From NCBI RefSeq assembly GCF_900141735.1, contig NZ_FQYO01000002.1:702521-766520 (forward strand): DNA of 64,000 bases. The letters are read 5' to 3'. This stretch comes from Wenxinia saemankumensis (lineage in GTDB: Bacteria > Pseudomonadota > Alphaproteobacteria > Rhodobacterales > Rhodobacteraceae). Position numbers and translations under genes: made by a program. How positions within the stretch are numbered: the first letter of the stretch is position 1; each line of letters starts with the position of its first letter. Below the pieces are notes generated by a model, which saw only the letters and a program-made list of their open reading frames with translations, had not been told where the DNA came from and did not search any database. Shown in pieces: positions 27,293 to 36,643 of this stretch.

Positions 27293-28468
27293 TCAGAGGT
27301 CGATCACCTCGATTTCGGCGCCGGCGGGGCGGGCGGGATCGTCCGGGGGCTGCACGATCAGGCAATCGGCCTCGGACAGGACCGAGAGGAGCGAGCTGTC
27401 CTGCTTGTCGAAGGCGGTCACGCCGTCCGGGCCGGTCCGGGCGCGCAGGTAGTGCTCGCGCGGGCCGTTCGCGGCGAGCGGCGCGGCCAGCCGGGCGCGG
27501 CGCCGGGGGGCCGGGCCCGCGGGCAGGCCCTGCATCGCCCGCAGCACCGGGGCGAGGAAGACGTGGCCGCAGACCATGGCCGAGACGGGATTGCCCGGCA
27601 GACCGAGCATCATCATGGTCCCCATCCGGCCGGCCATCAGCGGCTTGCCCGGCCGCATCGCCACCTTCCAGAAGCTGCGCTCGAGCCCCATCCCCTCGGC
27701 CGCGGGAGCGACGAGGTCGTGATCCCCGACCGAGGCGCCGCCGATGGTCACCAGCAGGTCCGCGCCTTCCGCCATCCCGAAGGCGAACCGCAGGGAGTCG
27801 AGGTCATCCTCGGCGATGGGCAGCAGGCGCGGCCGGGCGCCGAGCGCGGCGCATAGCGCGAAGAGCCCGTAGGAATTCGAGGCGACGATCTGGTCCGGAC
27901 CGGGGTCGCGGCCGGGGGGCACGAGTTCGTCCCCGGTGGCGAGGATCGCCACTTCGGGCTGGCGCGCCACCGGCAGCTCGGCATGGTTCATCGCCGCCAG
28001 CAGGGCGATGTCGGACGGGCCGAGCCGCTTGATGTCCAGCTCGTCGCCCCGCCGGAAATCCGCCCCGGCGGGGCGCAGGTTGGGACCCCGCCCCAGCGAG
28101 TCCAGAATGGTGATCGTGTCGCCGTCCCGGGCCACGTCCTCCTGGATGACGACGTGATCCGCCCCCCCGGGCACGGGGGCGCCGGTGAAGATGCGCGCGG
28201 CCTCGCCGGGTCCGACCTTGCCGGCATAGCCGTGACCGGCCGCGCTCTCGCCGATCACGCGGAATGTCGCGCCCGGCCGCAGCTCGGCGTCCCGCAGCGC
28301 GTAGCCGTCCATCGCGGCGGCGGGAAAGGGGGGCTGGTCGCGACGCGCGGCGACGGGCCGGGCGAGGACGCGGCCGGACGCGTCGAGCAGCGGCACGATC
28401 TCCTCTCCCGTGGGGCGGACGAGGGCGAAGAGCGCCTCCAGCGCCTCGGTTACGGAGATCAGGCTCAC
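27293..28468 (-). CDS. moeA: Molybdopterin molybdenumtransferase MoeA
   Basis: 391 residues. MoeA inserts molybdate into adenylylated molybdopterin to make the molybdenum cofactor. Seen are PFPAAAMDGYAL (domain II entry), the TGAPVPGGADHVV strand, the catalytic-domain motifs ILATGDELV and VTIGGASVGDHDLV, and GLPGNPVSAMV, then the C-terminal beta domain. The start follows the moaC stop by 10 bases. Last gene of the long trpG-to-moeA run, separated from lexA by 88 bases that carry the SOS box. Confidence 0.96.
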   Translation of the reverse strand: MSLISVTEALEALFALVRPTGEEIVPLLDASGRVLARPVAARRDQPPFPAAAMDGYALRDAELRPGATFRVIGESAAGHGYAGKVGPGEAARIFTGAPVPGGADHVVIQEDVARDGDTITILDSLGRGPNLRPAGADFRRGDELDIKRLGPSDIALLAAMNHAELPVARQPEVAILATGDELVPPGRDPGPDQIVASNSYGLFALCAALGARPRLLPIAEDDLDSLRFAFGMAEGADLLVTIGGASVGDHDLVAPAAEGMGLERSFWKVAMRPGKPLMAGRMGTMMMLGLPGNPVSAMVCGHVFLAPVLRAMQGLPAGPAPRRRARLAAPLAANGPREHYLRARTGPDGVTAFDKQDSSLLSVLSEADCLIVQPPDDPARPAGAEIEVIDL

Positions 28469-28478
28469 CGGCGCGGCC

Positions 28479-28961
28479 TCATGCGCCGGCCGTCCATGTC
28501 CCGGACTTGCCGCCCTCCTTGGACAGCAGGCGGATGCCGCCGATCTCCATCCCCTTCTCGGCCGCCTTGAGCATGTCGTAGATCGTCAGCGCGGCGGTGC
28601 TCACCGCCGTAAGCGCCTCCATCTCGACCCCCGTCCGGCCGGTGGTGCGGACGGTGGCGGTCAGGCGGATGCCGGGCAGGCCCTCGTCCATGTCCATGTC
28701 GATGGCGACCTTCGACAGGGGGAGCGGGTGGCAGAGCGGGATCAGGTCGGCCGTCTTCTTGGCGCCGCCGATTCCGGCGATCCGCGCGATGCCGAGGACG
28801 TCGCCCTTGCCGGCCCGTCCCTCGCGCACAAGCGCCAGCGTGGCCGGCGCCATGCGGACCCAGCCCTCCGCCACCGCCGTCCGGGCCGTGATCTCCTTGT
28901 CCGAGACGTCGACCATGTGGGCCTGACCGGCCGCGTCGAAATGGGTGAGGGGCCCGGCCAA
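28479..28961 (-). CDS. moaC: Cyclic pyranopterin monophosphate synthase MoaC
   Basis: 160 residues. MoaC makes cyclic pyranopterin monophosphate from the MoaA product in molybdenum-cofactor synthesis. The conserved [14 protein letters not shown], the [15 protein letters not shown] stretch, and [23 protein letters not shown] (active-site Glu, Asp, Lys following) are all present. Lies 5 bases after the trpC stop; trpC-moaC-moeA is a familiar order in Rhodobacterales. moaA is not in the window. Confidence 0.97.
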   Translation of the reverse strand: MAGPLTHFDAAGQAHMVDVSDKEITARTAVAEGWVRMAPATLALVREGRAGKGDVLGIARIAGIGGAKKTADLIPLCHPLPLSKVAIDMDMDEGLPGIRLTATVRTTGRTGVEMEALTAVSTAALTIYDMLKAAEKGMEIGGIRLLSKEGGKSGTWTAGA

Positions 28962-28966
28962 GCGCG

Positions 28967-29779
28967 TCAGACCCCGGCCACGGCGACATGCGGATTGGCG
29001 AGGATCGCGCGGGTCGCGGCCTCGACGTCGTCCTGCCGCATCAGGCTCTCGCCGATGAGAAAGCAGCGCGCCCCGTAGCGGGCGAGGTCGGCCAGGTCGT
29101 CCGGGGTGTGGAGGCCGCTCTCGGCCACGATGGTGCGATCCTCGGGCACCCGGCGGGCGAGGTCGCGCGTCGTGCCGAGATCGGTGCGGAAGGTGCGAAG
29201 GTCGCGGTTGTTGATGCCCATGAGCGGGCTTTGCAGGTGGGTCGCCGCCCGTTCCAGCTCGGCCGCGTCGTGGACCTCGATCAGCACGTCCATGTTCCAG
29301 TCGCGGGCCGCGGCCTCGAGTTCCGCCGCCTGCGCGTCCTCGAGACTGGCCATGATGATGAGGATGCAGTCGGCGCCGAGGGCGCGGCTCTCGGTCACCT
29401 GCCAGGGGTCGTAGAGGAAGTCCTTGCGCAGGCAGGGCAGGGCCGTGGCGTCGCGCGCCTGCGCCAGGTAGGCGTCGTCGCCCTGGAAGGACGGCGCGTC
29501 GGTCAGCACCGACAGGCAGGCCGCGCCGCCCCGCTCGTAGGCCTGCGCCAGGGCGGGCGGGTCGAAATCGGCGCGGATGAGACCCTTGGACGGGCTCGCC
29601 TTCTTGACCTCGGCGATGAGGCCGTAGCCCTGCCGGGCGGCCCCCGTCAGCGCGGCGGCGAACCCCCTCGGGGCCGGGGCGGCCTTGGCCCGCGTCTCGA
29701 GCTCGGCGAGAGAGGTCGCGGCCTTGCGCGCCGCTACGTCCTCGAGCTTGTAGGCCTTGATCTTGTCCAGAATATCCAT
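28967..29779 (-). CDS. trpC: Indole-3-glycerol phosphate synthase
   Basis: 270 residues, monofunctional (not fused to TrpF). It closes the indole ring of indole-3-glycerol phosphate with loss of CO2 and water. The TIM-barrel motifs are [13 protein letters not shown] (catalytic Lys), [25 protein letters not shown] (catalytic Lys), [10 protein letters not shown] and [12 protein letters not shown]. It follows ung by 9 bases and precedes moaC by 5. The interruption of trpD-trpC by ung is unusual. Confidence 0.97.
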   Translation of the reverse strand: MDILDKIKAYKLEDVAARKAATSLAELETRAKAAPAPRGFAAALTGAARQGYGLIAEVKKASPSKGLIRADFDPPALAQAYERGGAACLSVLTDAPSFQGDDAYLAQARDATALPCLRKDFLYDPWQVTESRALGADCILIIMASLEDAQAAELEAAARDWNMDVLIEVHDAAELERAATHLQSPLMGINNRDLRTFRTDLGTTRDLARRVPEDRTIVAESGLHTPDDLADLARYGARCFLIGESLMRQDDVEAATRAILANPHVAVAGV

Positions 29780-29788
29780 GGGGGCGTT

Positions 29789-30478
29789 CTAGTCCGCGGG
29801 GCGATCCGGGGAAAGGGGGCGTGCCGGTCCGGTGCCCGCCCAGTCGACCGGCGCCTCGCCCCGCGCCGCGAGCCAGTCGTTGACGCGGCTGAAGGGCCGG
29901 GTGCCGAGGAACCCGCGATAGGCCGAGAGCGGCGAGGGATGCGCGCTCTCGATCACGAGATGGTGGTCCCGCGCGGGGCGGAAGGCGCGCGCCGGCCCGC
30001 CCCAGAGCAGGAAGGCGCGCGGCGAATGGTCGAGCCGCGCGATCACCTGCCGCACCAGCGGCGTCCAGCCCCAGCGGGCATGCCCCTTGGCCCGGCCCTC
30101 CGGCACGGTCAGCGCGGTGTTCAGCAGCAGCACGCCCTGCGCCGCCCAGTCCGACAGGTCGGTGCGGCGCCGCTCCGTGCCCGTGTCGGTGCCGACTTCC
30201 CGCAGGATGTTGCCGAGGCTGTCCAGCCGCCCCCCGAACTCCCCCGGGATCGAGAAGGCGAGTCCGTCCGCCTTGCCGGGGGTATGGTAGGGATCCTGCC
30301 CGAGGATGACGACGCGCACGCGGTCGGGCGGCAGGTCGAGCGCGCGGAATACGCGGGACGGGGGCGGATGGACGGGACCGTCCTCCGCCGCGAGCCGGGC
30401 GCGGAGCGCGGGCCAGTCCTCGCGCCAGAAGGGCAGGTCGTCCCAGCCCGGCAGGGCGGGGCGCTCGGGCAGGATCAT
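29789..30478 (-). CDS. ung: Uracil-DNA glycosylase (family 1)
   Basis: 229 residues. It removes uracil from DNA to start base excision repair. The water-activating motif [17 protein letters not shown] and the minor-groove loop [11 protein letters not shown] are intact, with [14 protein letters not shown] between. The start codon overlaps the trpD stop (ATGA, 30475-30478), so it is translationally coupled inside the tryptophan operon between trpD and trpC. No metabolic reason is evident. Product length and motifs are normal, so it is probably the cell's working Ung. Confidence 0.95.
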   Translation of the reverse strand: MILPERPALPGWDDLPFWREDWPALRARLAAEDGPVHPPPSRVFRALDLPPDRVRVVILGQDPYHTPGKADGLAFSIPGEFGGRLDSLGNILREVGTDTGTERRRTDLSDWAAQGVLLLNTALTVPEGRAKGHARWGWTPLVRQVIARLDHSPRAFLLWGGPARAFRPARDHHLVIESAHPSPLSAYRGFLGTRPFSRVNDWLAARGEAPVDWAGTGPARPLSPDRPAD

Positions 30479-31494
30479 CCGCCCGTCGTCACCCGGGCGA
30501 GGGTCTCGACCGCGCGCTTCGCCGCGCCGGAATCCACGCTCTCCGCCGCCAGCTCCGCCCCGGTCCGCAGGTCGTCCGCCCGGCCGGCGACGACCAGCGC
30601 GGCGGCGGCGTTCAGCAGCACGGCGTCGCGATAGGCGCCGGGGGCCCCGTCCATCAGCGCCCGCAGCGCGGCCGCGTTCTCGGCCGGCGTGCCGCCCAGG
30701 ATGTCGCGGAACGGATGGACCGGAAGCCCGGCTTCCTCGGGATGGACCTCGCGCGGGCGGATCCTGCCGTCCTTGAGCTCCGCCACCGAGGTCGGCCCGC
30801 AGATGCTGATCTCGTCCGTCCCGTCCTCGCCATGGACCAGCCAGGCGGCCTCGGATCCCAGGGTCCGCAGCGTCTCGGCCATGGGGAAGATGAGGTCGAT
30901 GGCGAAGGCGCCGGTCAGCTGGCGCTTGACCCCGGCGGGATTGGTCAGGGGGCCGAGGATGTTGAAGATCGTCTTGCAGCCCAGCTCCTGCCGGACGGGC
31001 ATGACATGCTTCATCGCGGGGTGATGGATCTGCGCCATCATGAAGCCGATCCCGGCCTCGCGCAGGCCGCGCTCCGTCGCCGCGGGCCCCGCCATCACGT
31101 CGATGCCGAGCTCGCTCTGCACGTCTGCGGTGCCCGATTTCGACGAGGCCGCCTTGTTGCCGTGCTTGGCCACCGGCACGCCGGCGCCGGCGACGACGAA
31201 GGCCGCGGCGGTCGAGATGTTGAGCGTGTGCATCCCGTCGCCGCCGGTCCCGACCACGTCGATCGCGCCCTCCGGCGCGGTCACGGGCACGCAGCGCGCC
31301 CGCATCGCGGCGGCGGCGGCCGCGTATTCGCTGACGCTCTCGCCCCGCGCGCGCATCGCCATCAGCAGCCCGCCCACCTGCGCCGGCGTCGCCTTGCCGT
31401 CGAAGAGCAGATCGAACGCCGCCTCCGCCTGGCTCTGGGAGAGCGGGCCCTCGGAGGCGGCGTAGATCAGCGGCTTCATCGGGTCGCCGGTCAT
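30475..31494 (-). CDS. trpD: Anthranilate phosphoribosyltransferase
   Basis: 339 residues. It joins anthranilate to PRPP. Motifs: [22 protein letters not shown] (PRPP loop), [30 protein letters not shown] and [12 protein letters not shown]. The ATG at 31494 overlaps the stop of the unknown gene upstream (ATGA) and follows GGAGG, so it is preferred to the internal Met at 31479. Its own stop overlaps the ung start. The gene is thus coupled on both sides to non-tryptophan genes. Confidence 0.96.
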   Translation of the reverse strand: MTGDPMKPLIYAASEGPLSQSQAEAAFDLLFDGKATPAQVGGLLMAMRARGESVSEYAAAAAAMRARCVPVTAPEGAIDVVGTGGDGMHTLNISTAAAFVVAGAGVPVAKHGNKAASSKSGTADVQSELGIDVMAGPAATERGLREAGIGFMMAQIHHPAMKHVMPVRQELGCKTIFNILGPLTNPAGVKRQLTGAFAIDLIFPMAETLRTLGSEAAWLVHGEDGTDEISICGPTSVAELKDGRIRPREVHPEEAGLPVHPFRDILGGTPAENAAALRALMDGAPGAYRDAVLLNAAAALVVAGRADDLRTGAELAAESVDSGAAKRAVETLARVTTGG

Positions 31495-31907
31495 GGGGCC
31501 TCCAGGGTCTCGGTGATGACGATCTCGTATCGGGCGCGGCATCGGCCGAACCATTCGACGATGCCGTCCCATTGGCTCTTCTGCGTGAAGGCGAGTTTCA
31601 CGCGCTTGCGGAAGTAGCGGCCCTGGCCTGCGTCGCCCTCCGCCTCGAAGGGCGTCGCGAGCAGCCGTCGCAGCTCGACTTGACGTGGCTCGAGCCGCAG
31701 GCGTGCGACGTCGCGGCTGGCATTCACCGGGCTCCGCAGAAAGATCGACGATCCGTCCTGCTGGATGCCGAAGGCAAGGCAGACATCGCCCGCGCCGGTC
31801 AGCGGCAGGATGGCGTTCGAATCTCGATAGGTCTCGACGCCGCGGGGCGCCTCCGATGCCAGCGCGCGATCCCAGAAGGCCCTTCGGATCTCGGGGAGGG
31901 TGCTCAT
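31491..31907 (-). CDS. Unknown protein encoded between trpG and trpD
   Basis: 138 residues, not recognised. It is soluble-looking, with no signal peptide or membrane helix. It begins with a charged helix ([11 protein letters not shown]), then a beta-rich part ([35 protein letters not shown]), and ends with a helix-strand pattern ([27 protein letters not shown]). Codon use and GC content look like its neighbours, so recent transfer is not evident. Both ends overlap the flanking trp genes by ATGA (31904-31907 and 31491-31494), which strongly supports that it is a real, co-translated gene. A loose resemblance of the C-terminus to DUF4268-type proteins was considered but is not secure. Confidence 0.7.
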   Translation of the reverse strand: MSTLPEIRRAFWDRALASEAPRGVETYRDSNAILPLTGAGDVCLAFGIQQDGSSIFLRSPVNASRDVARLRLEPRQVELRRLLATPFEAEGDAGQGRYFRKRVKLAFTQKSQWDGIVEWFGRCRARYEIVITETLEAP

Positions 31908-32491
31908 GCGGGCTGGGGCACCTTGTTCAGAAAGGATGCGAGCATCGCATGCCCGTGTTCGGAGGCGATGCTCTCGGGGTGGAACTGCACCCCCTCGATC
32001 GGCAGGTCGCGGTGGCGCAGGCCCATGATCGTGCCGTCCGCCAGCTCTGCCGTCACCTCGAGCGCGTCCGGCAGCGTCGCGCGATCCACCACGAGGGAGT
32101 GGTACCGCGTCGCCTTCAGCGGCGAGGGGAGCCCGGCGAAGACGCCCGCGCCGCGGTGCCGCACCTCGCCCATCTTGCCGTGCACGATCTCGTGGCAGCG
32201 CACGACCCGCCCGCCGAAGACCTGCCCGATCGTCTGGTGGCCGAGGCAGACGCCGAGGAGCGGGGTCCGCGTCTCGGCCGCGGCCTCCGTCAGGGCGAGG
32301 CAGATCCCCGCCTGCGCCGGATCGCAGGGCCCGGGGGAGAGGACGATCCCGGCGGGGTTCATCGCCATCGCCGCCTGCACGTCCAGCGCGTCGTTGCGGC
32401 GCACCGCCACCTCGGCCCCCAGCTCGCCCAGGTAGTGGACGAGATTGTAGGTGAAGCTGTCGTAATTATCGATGAGCAGCAGCATGGGCAC
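31904..32491 (-). CDS. trpG: Anthranilate synthase component II (glutamine amidotransferase)
   Basis: 195 residues. It releases ammonia from glutamine for TrpE. Class I amidotransferase motifs: [31 protein letters not shown], nucleophile Cys in [12 protein letters not shown], and the catalytic His-x-Glu in [14 protein letters not shown]. It may also serve para-aminobenzoate synthesis, as trpG proteins often do; no separate pabA is visible. First gene of the run trpG-unknown-trpD-ung-trpC-moaC-moeA. Two starts (32491, 32485) are near-equivalent. Divergent from the yibQ-like gene. Confidence 0.96.
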   Translation of the reverse strand: MPMLLLIDNYDSFTYNLVHYLGELGAEVAVRRNDALDVQAAMAMNPAGIVLSPGPCDPAQAGICLALTEAAAETRTPLLGVCLGHQTIGQVFGGRVVRCHEIVHGKMGEVRHRGAGVFAGLPSPLKATRYHSLVVDRATLPDALEVTAELADGTIMGLRHRDLPIEGVQFHPESIASEHGHAMLASFLNKVPQPA

Positions 32492-32669
32492 GGGCCTCGC
32501 GGCGAATAGGGGCTACCGTCCCGGGGGGCCGGTGCGCTAGGGTCGGCGCCATACATGGGCCGCAGGGCGCGATGGCGTCAAGGTCCGGGCAGGCGGGGCC
32601 GATCGGGGCCCCGCGCCCCGCCGGGCCTGTCCCGCGGGGCGGGCAGGAACGAGCGAGGGAGCCGGGCGG

Positions 32670-34298
32670 ATGTTGAAGGGCCTGATCGCCGGAATCGGAA
32701 TGGGCGTGATCGTCGCGGGGCTCGGCCTCGGGACGCTGTCGTTGATGGCGCCGCAGCCGGCCGGCAGCGCGCCGCCCGCCGCGCCCGACACCGTGCCGCC
32801 CGACACGGCGCCGCCCGCCGGTGCGGCCGATGCCGGGCCCGAGACGCCGTCCGATCCCACCCTGCCGCCGGTCCAGCCGATCACCCCGACCGCCGGCGCG
32901 CCGGCCACCGCGCCCGGCGCGGTCCCGGCCGAGGCGCCGGCCCCGGGCCCCGAGGCCGACACCGCCTCCGCCGCCGTGCCCCGGACCGCGCCGCTCGGCG
33001 ACGCGCCCGCCGCCCCGGGGGCCGAGGCGGCGCCCGGCCTCGCCGCCGGCCCCGAGGCACCGGTCCTGCCCAGCCCGCGGGCCAGCGGCCCCGCGATCCC
33101 GGCTGGAGAGAGCGACATCGTCCTCTCGACCGATCCCGGCGCGCCGACCCCGCCCGCCGTCGAGGAGGGGCCCGACCCGGCCCCCGTAGCCGATGCCGAG
33201 CCCGCCCCCGGGACGGACCCGGTGGAGGCCGGGATCGCGGAGGGGGCGGACGAGACCGGCACGCCCGCCGAGGCGCCGCTCCCCGAGGAGGAGGAAGCCG
33301 TCGTCGTGGCTGGGGGGACGGACGATGCGGCCACCGATCCGGATGCCGCGGCGAGCGCGGCGCCGGACGCCGATCCCGCCATCGAGGCCGGCCCCGCGAC
33401 CGGCGACGGGGATGCCCCGCCGCCGGGGGACGGCGTTCCCGCCGAGATCGTCGTCGTCGACGAGGACGGCGCCGAGAGCCCGGCCATCGCCCTGCGGGGC
33501 GAGGAGGCCGGCCTGCCCGGTGCCGATAGCGGCGTCACGGTCCGCCGTCCCGGCGCCGAGGGGGCCGACGATGCCGCATCGGCCGACGCCCCGGTCGAGG
33601 CCGAAGCGGTCGATCCGGACGCTCCGCCGCTGGAGCGGTATGCCGCGGCCTTCGACAATCCGCAGGACCAGCCACTGCTCTCGATCGTGCTGATCGACGA
33701 CGGCACGCTCCCCGGCGCGCCGGCCGCTGTGGCGGGCATCTCCTTCCCGGTGACGATCGCGCTCGATCCCGCCCGCGAGGACGCGGCGGCGGTCGCGCAG
33801 AGCTACCGCGATCTCGGCTTCGAGGTGGCGCTGCTGCCGTCCCTTCCCGCCGGCGCGACGGCCAGCGATGTCGAGGTGACGCTCGAGGCGGCGGAGGGGC
33901 GGGTGCCCGGCGCGGTCGCGCTGATCGATCCCGCCGGGGCCTGGCAGGCCGGCGGCGGGGTCGCCGACCAGGCGCTCGCCCGACTGGGAGAGGAAGGGCT
34001 GGGCTTCGTCTCGATCTCCACCGGGCTCAATCCCGGCCTGCGCGCGGCCGAGGCAGAGGACGTCCCGGCCGCGATCTTCTACCGCGACCTCGACGGCGAG
34101 GGACAGGATGCGCGGGTGATCCGCCGGTTCATCGACCAGGCGGCGTTCCGGGCGCGTCAGGACAGCGGCGTCGTGCTCCTTGCCCGGACCCGGCCCGACA
34201 CGCTCTCGGCGCTGATCCTGTGGGGCACGGCCAACCGCGCCGGACAGGTGGCGCTGGCCCCGCTCTCGGCCGCGCTGCTGGAGGAGGCGGCGGAGTAA
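32670..34298 (+). CDS. Divergent polysaccharide deacetylase family protein (YibQ-like), with long Pro/Ala linker
   Basis: 542 residues. An N-terminal membrane anchor (LIAGIGMGVIVAGLGLGTLSLM, about 4-27) is followed by roughly 290 residues of Ala/Pro/Asp/Glu-rich, low-complexity linker. The C-terminal domain (about 315-540; LERYAAAFDNPQDQPLLSIVLIDDG, FPVTIALDPAREDAAAVA, VALLPSLPAGA, FYRDLDGEGQD) matches the divergent polysaccharide deacetylase (DUF610/YibQ) family, thought to act in the periplasm; activity unproven. In R. sphaeroides yibQ lies inside trpE-yibQ-trpGDC in the same direction. Here it is divergent from trpG. Start MLKGLIAG fits the anchor. Confidence 0.83.
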   Translation: MLKGLIAGIGMGVIVAGLGLGTLSLMAPQPAGSAPPAAPDTVPPDTAPPAGAADAGPETPSDPTLPPVQPITPTAGAPATAPGAVPAEAPAPGPEADTASAAVPRTAPLGDAPAAPGAEAAPGLAAGPEAPVLPSPRASGPAIPAGESDIVLSTDPGAPTPPAVEEGPDPAPVADAEPAPGTDPVEAGIAEGADETGTPAEAPLPEEEEAVVVAGGTDDAATDPDAAASAAPDADPAIEAGPATGDGDAPPPGDGVPAEIVVVDEDGAESPAIALRGEEAGLPGADSGVTVRRPGAEGADDAASADAPVEAEAVDPDAPPLERYAAAFDNPQDQPLLSIVLIDDGTLPGAPAAVAGISFPVTIALDPAREDAAAVAQSYRDLGFEVALLPSLPAGATASDVEVTLEAAEGRVPGAVALIDPAGAWQAGGGVADQALARLGEEGLGFVSISTGLNPGLRAAEAEDVPAAIFYRDLDGEGQDARVIRRFIDQAAFRARQDSGVVLLARTRPDTLSALILWGTANRAGQVALAPLSAALLEEAAE

Positions 34299-34339
34299 GG
34301 CGGCAGACGCAAGGCGGGGGACGCATCGCGCCCCGGCTG

Positions 34340-34369
34340 TCTCGGTCTCGGTCTCGGTCTCGTTCTCGG
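34340..34369 (+). repeat. Tandem hexamer repeat, 5 x TCTCGG (one unit TCTCGT)
   Basis: Five consecutive six-base units beginning at 34340; the fourth has T in place of the last G. It is noncoding, 42 bases after the yibQ-like stop codon, and might vary in copy number between strains. Confidence 0.85.
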
Positions 34370-34384
34370 CCCCGGCCGGTCGAG

Positions 34385-34647
34385 GGCGACGCCCCGGCGG
34401 CGGAGATCCGGGCCGGCACTCTCGTCGCAATCGTCCGAAGGCGGGGTCCGCGCCGAGCCTCCGGGGGAGGGTGATGAGCCCGGCCGGACAGGTCGCGCCG
34501 GTCCCGACGTCTGCCGTGGGGTCGGAGGAGGCGCCCGGACAGGAGGCCTCCCCCCGGACAAGGCCGCCCGGTCGGCCCGGGCCCCGGACCCGGCCCGGCC
34601 GACCGGCGCACCTCGCGGGCGACGTCCCGGCGGCGGAGATCCGGGCC
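34385..34647 (+). repeat. Near-perfect 30-base direct repeat pair, 233 bases apart
   Basis: Copies at 34385-34414 and 34618-34647 share 29 of 30 bases (GGCGACG then C or T, then CCCGGCGGCGGAGATCCGGGCC). Both lie in noncoding sequence. Their flanks diverge, so this is a local duplication or two copies of a short dispersed element. Confidence 0.85.
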
Positions 34648-34684
34648 CGCGGTGGCCCGGCTGCCGGCTTCCCCGGCTTCGCCG

Positions 34685-35851
34685 TCAGTCCGGCGCGACG
34701 ACCAGCCGCTCGAGCCCGTGGAAGTGCCAGATATCGGCATAGCCGGGCGTGCCCACGATCCGCAGGCCGGGCATCCGCTCGAACAGGACCCGCAGGGCGA
34801 TGACCAGTTCCAGCCGCGCCAGCGGTGCGCCGACGCAGAAATGGATTCCCGCCCCGAACGAGGTGTTGGCCGGCCCTTGCCGCACCGGATCGAACCGCGC
34901 CGGGTCCTCGTAGGCCGCCGGGTCGCGGTTCGCCGCCGCGAGCAGCAGCCCGATCCTGTCGTGCCGGGCGAGGCGGTGGCCCTCGATCTCGACCTCCTCG
35001 TAGGCCCAGCGGTCGAAGAAGTGCAGCGGCGGGTCCCAGCGGATCACCTCCTCCACCGCCGCTTCGGTCACCTCCGGCCGGCCCGCCGCCACCATCGCCC
35101 GCACCCCGTTGCCGAGGGTGTGGACCGTCGCCTCGTGCCCGGCATTGAGCAGCAGCACGACGAGGCCGATCAGCTCGTCGGTCGAGAGCCGGTCGCCCGC
35201 CTCTTCGGCCGCGATCAGCTCGGACAGCATGTCGGGGCCGGGGGCGCGGCGCCGCGCGGCGATGTGCTCGCGCAGGAAGGCGGAGAAGTCGGCGCTGGCC
35301 GCTGCGGCCGCATCCTCGATCCCGCGCGAGCGGCGCGCCTGGTACATCGCCACCATCGCGTTCGACCAGTCAAGCAGGTCCTCGGCCCGGTCCTCGGGCA
35401 CGCCGAGCAGGCGGCAGATCACGATCACCGGCACCAGCCGGCAATAGGCGGGCACGAGGTCGACCTCTCCTTCGGGGAAGCGGTCGATCAGGTCGTGGCA
35501 GAGCGCCTCGATCGACGCCGCCATGCCGCCGATCCGGCGAGAGGTGAAGCCATGCAGGATCAGCTTGCGCAGCCGCGTGTGATCGGGCGGCTCGAGCGCC
35601 AGCAGCGAATGCCGCTCGATCGCCTTCCACGGGTCGAGATGCGGCCCGGTCTCGCGGACATGCGCCTCGGGCACCTGGCGGCCGAGCCTCCGATCTCGGA
35701 GCAGCGACGAGACGAGGCGGTGCGAGGTAGCGCAGACCATGCCCAGCTCTTCCCAGTAGAAGAGCGGGCCGGCGGCGCGCGCCTTCTCGTAGAAGGCGTA
35801 GGGATCCTGGACGAAGGCGGGGTCGGTGGGCGACTGGGAGAGGCGTTGCAT
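34685..35851 (-). CDS. Cytochrome P450
   Basis: 388 residues, soluble bacterial type. P450 motifs: I-helix NAGHEATVH (about 236-244, with Ala where the usual first Thr stands, as in a known subset), K-helix E-x-x-R in EEVIR (268-271), and the heme loop SFGAGIHFCVGAPLAR with the proximal Cys at C339. It hydroxylates an unknown substrate using electrons from a ferredoxin system; no redox partner gene is adjacent. A GGAGG site 6 bases before the ATG at 35851 decides the start; the longer frame from 35887 is less likely. Lies 84 bases after the haloacid dehalogenase gene on the same strand. Confidence 0.94.
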   Translation of the reverse strand: MQRLSQSPTDPAFVQDPYAFYEKARAAGPLFYWEELGMVCATSHRLVSSLLRDRRLGRQVPEAHVRETGPHLDPWKAIERHSLLALEPPDHTRLRKLILHGFTSRRIGGMAASIEALCHDLIDRFPEGEVDLVPAYCRLVPVIVICRLLGVPEDRAEDLLDWSNAMVAMYQARRSRGIEDAAAAASADFSAFLREHIAARRRAPGPDMLSELIAAEEAGDRLSTDELIGLVVLLLNAGHEATVHTLGNGVRAMVAAGRPEVTEAAVEEVIRWDPPLHFFDRWAYEEVEIEGHRLARHDRIGLLLAAANRDPAAYEDPARFDPVRQGPANTSFGAGIHFCVGAPLARLELVIALRVLFERMPGLRIVGTPGYADIWHFHGLERLVVAPD

Positions 35852-35935
35852 GCCGCCTCCGTAGGGCAGGGCGGCGCCGATCTTCAAGATGGGCCATGAC
35901 GGACCCGTTCCGGGGGCGGGTCCGCCCCGGCGCGT

Positions 35936-36643
35936 TCAGATCGTGCCGGCCACGTCCGCCAGCCGGTCCGCCACCACGTCCCATTCCGCCTCGGGGGCGA
36001 GGTCGGTGCGCTGGCCAGGGCCGTGCTCGGCCGGGCGCGCGACGAAGGCGGTCCGCAATCCCGCCGCCCGTGCGGCGGCGAGGTCGCCGTTATGCGCGGC
36101 GACCATCGTCACCCGCTCCGGCGGCACTCCGAGCGCCCGGCACGAGGCGCGGTAGACCTCTGCCTTGGGCTTGTAGTCACGCGCGATCTCGGCCCCCAGG
36201 ATCGCGTCCCAGCGGAACTGGGCGAAGCGGGACAGCCGGGAGATCAGCGCGATCGACCCGTTGGAACAGGGGGCGAGCAGCGCGTGCCGCCCCAGCACGG
36301 CCAGCCCCTCGCCCACGTCGGGCCAGGGGGGCAGCCTTTCCCACGCGCGGACCAGGGCGGCGCGGGCCGAGCCGTCGAAGGCCCCGCCGATGCCGAACCG
36401 GTCGAGCGTGTCCTCCAGCATCTCGGCATGCAGGACGTCCAGCGGCACGAAGCCGCGCGCCCCGTCCCGCACGGCGGCCATCGCGGGATCGTAGAGCGAG
36501 CGCCAGTGATCCGCGAAGGCATGGGGATCGGCGTCGATCCCCCGGTCGGCGAAGACGCGCGCGGCCTCGTCCGCGATCCCGCTGCGCCAGTCGACCAGCG
36601 TGCCGAAGACGTCGAACAGGTAGCCGCGCGTCAGCTCCTCCAT
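35936..36643 (-). CDS. Haloacid dehalogenase type II (HAD superfamily)
   Basis: 235 residues. The HAD nucleophile Asp is D11 in GYLFDVFGTLVDW; motif II APCSNGS, the Lys region ARDYKPKAEVY, and the distal VAAHNGDLAAARAAGL (the type II dehalogenase signature with Asn and Asp) are present. It would hydrolyse 2-haloalkanoic acids or a similar small substrate in the cytoplasm. Its ATG shares a base with the tpiA stop (TGATG), so it is translationally coupled to tpiA. Substrate unproven. Confidence 0.88.
   Translation of the reverse strand: MEELTRGYLFDVFGTLVDWRSGIADEAARVFADRGIDADPHAFADHWRSLYDPAMAAVRDGARGFVPLDVLHAEMLEDTLDRFGIGGAFDGSARAALVRAWERLPPWPDVGEGLAVLGRHALLAPCSNGSIALISRLSRFAQFRWDAILGAEIARDYKPKAEVYRASCRALGVPPERVTMVAAHNGDLAAARAAGLRTAFVARPAEHGPGQRTDLAPEAEWDVVADRLADVAGTI

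Larger units (their letters stand above)
34299..34684. other. 386-base gap with repeats between the yibQ-like gene and the P450 gene
   Basis: No convincing gene on either strand. It contains five tandem TCTCGG-type hexamers (34340-34369), a near-perfect 30-base direct repeat (34385-34414 and 34618-34647), and much GGCC/CCCGG palindromic sequence. The gap follows a gene whose position and orientation differ from the known R. sphaeroides order, so it might be a rearrangement scar (inference). Confidence 0.6.
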
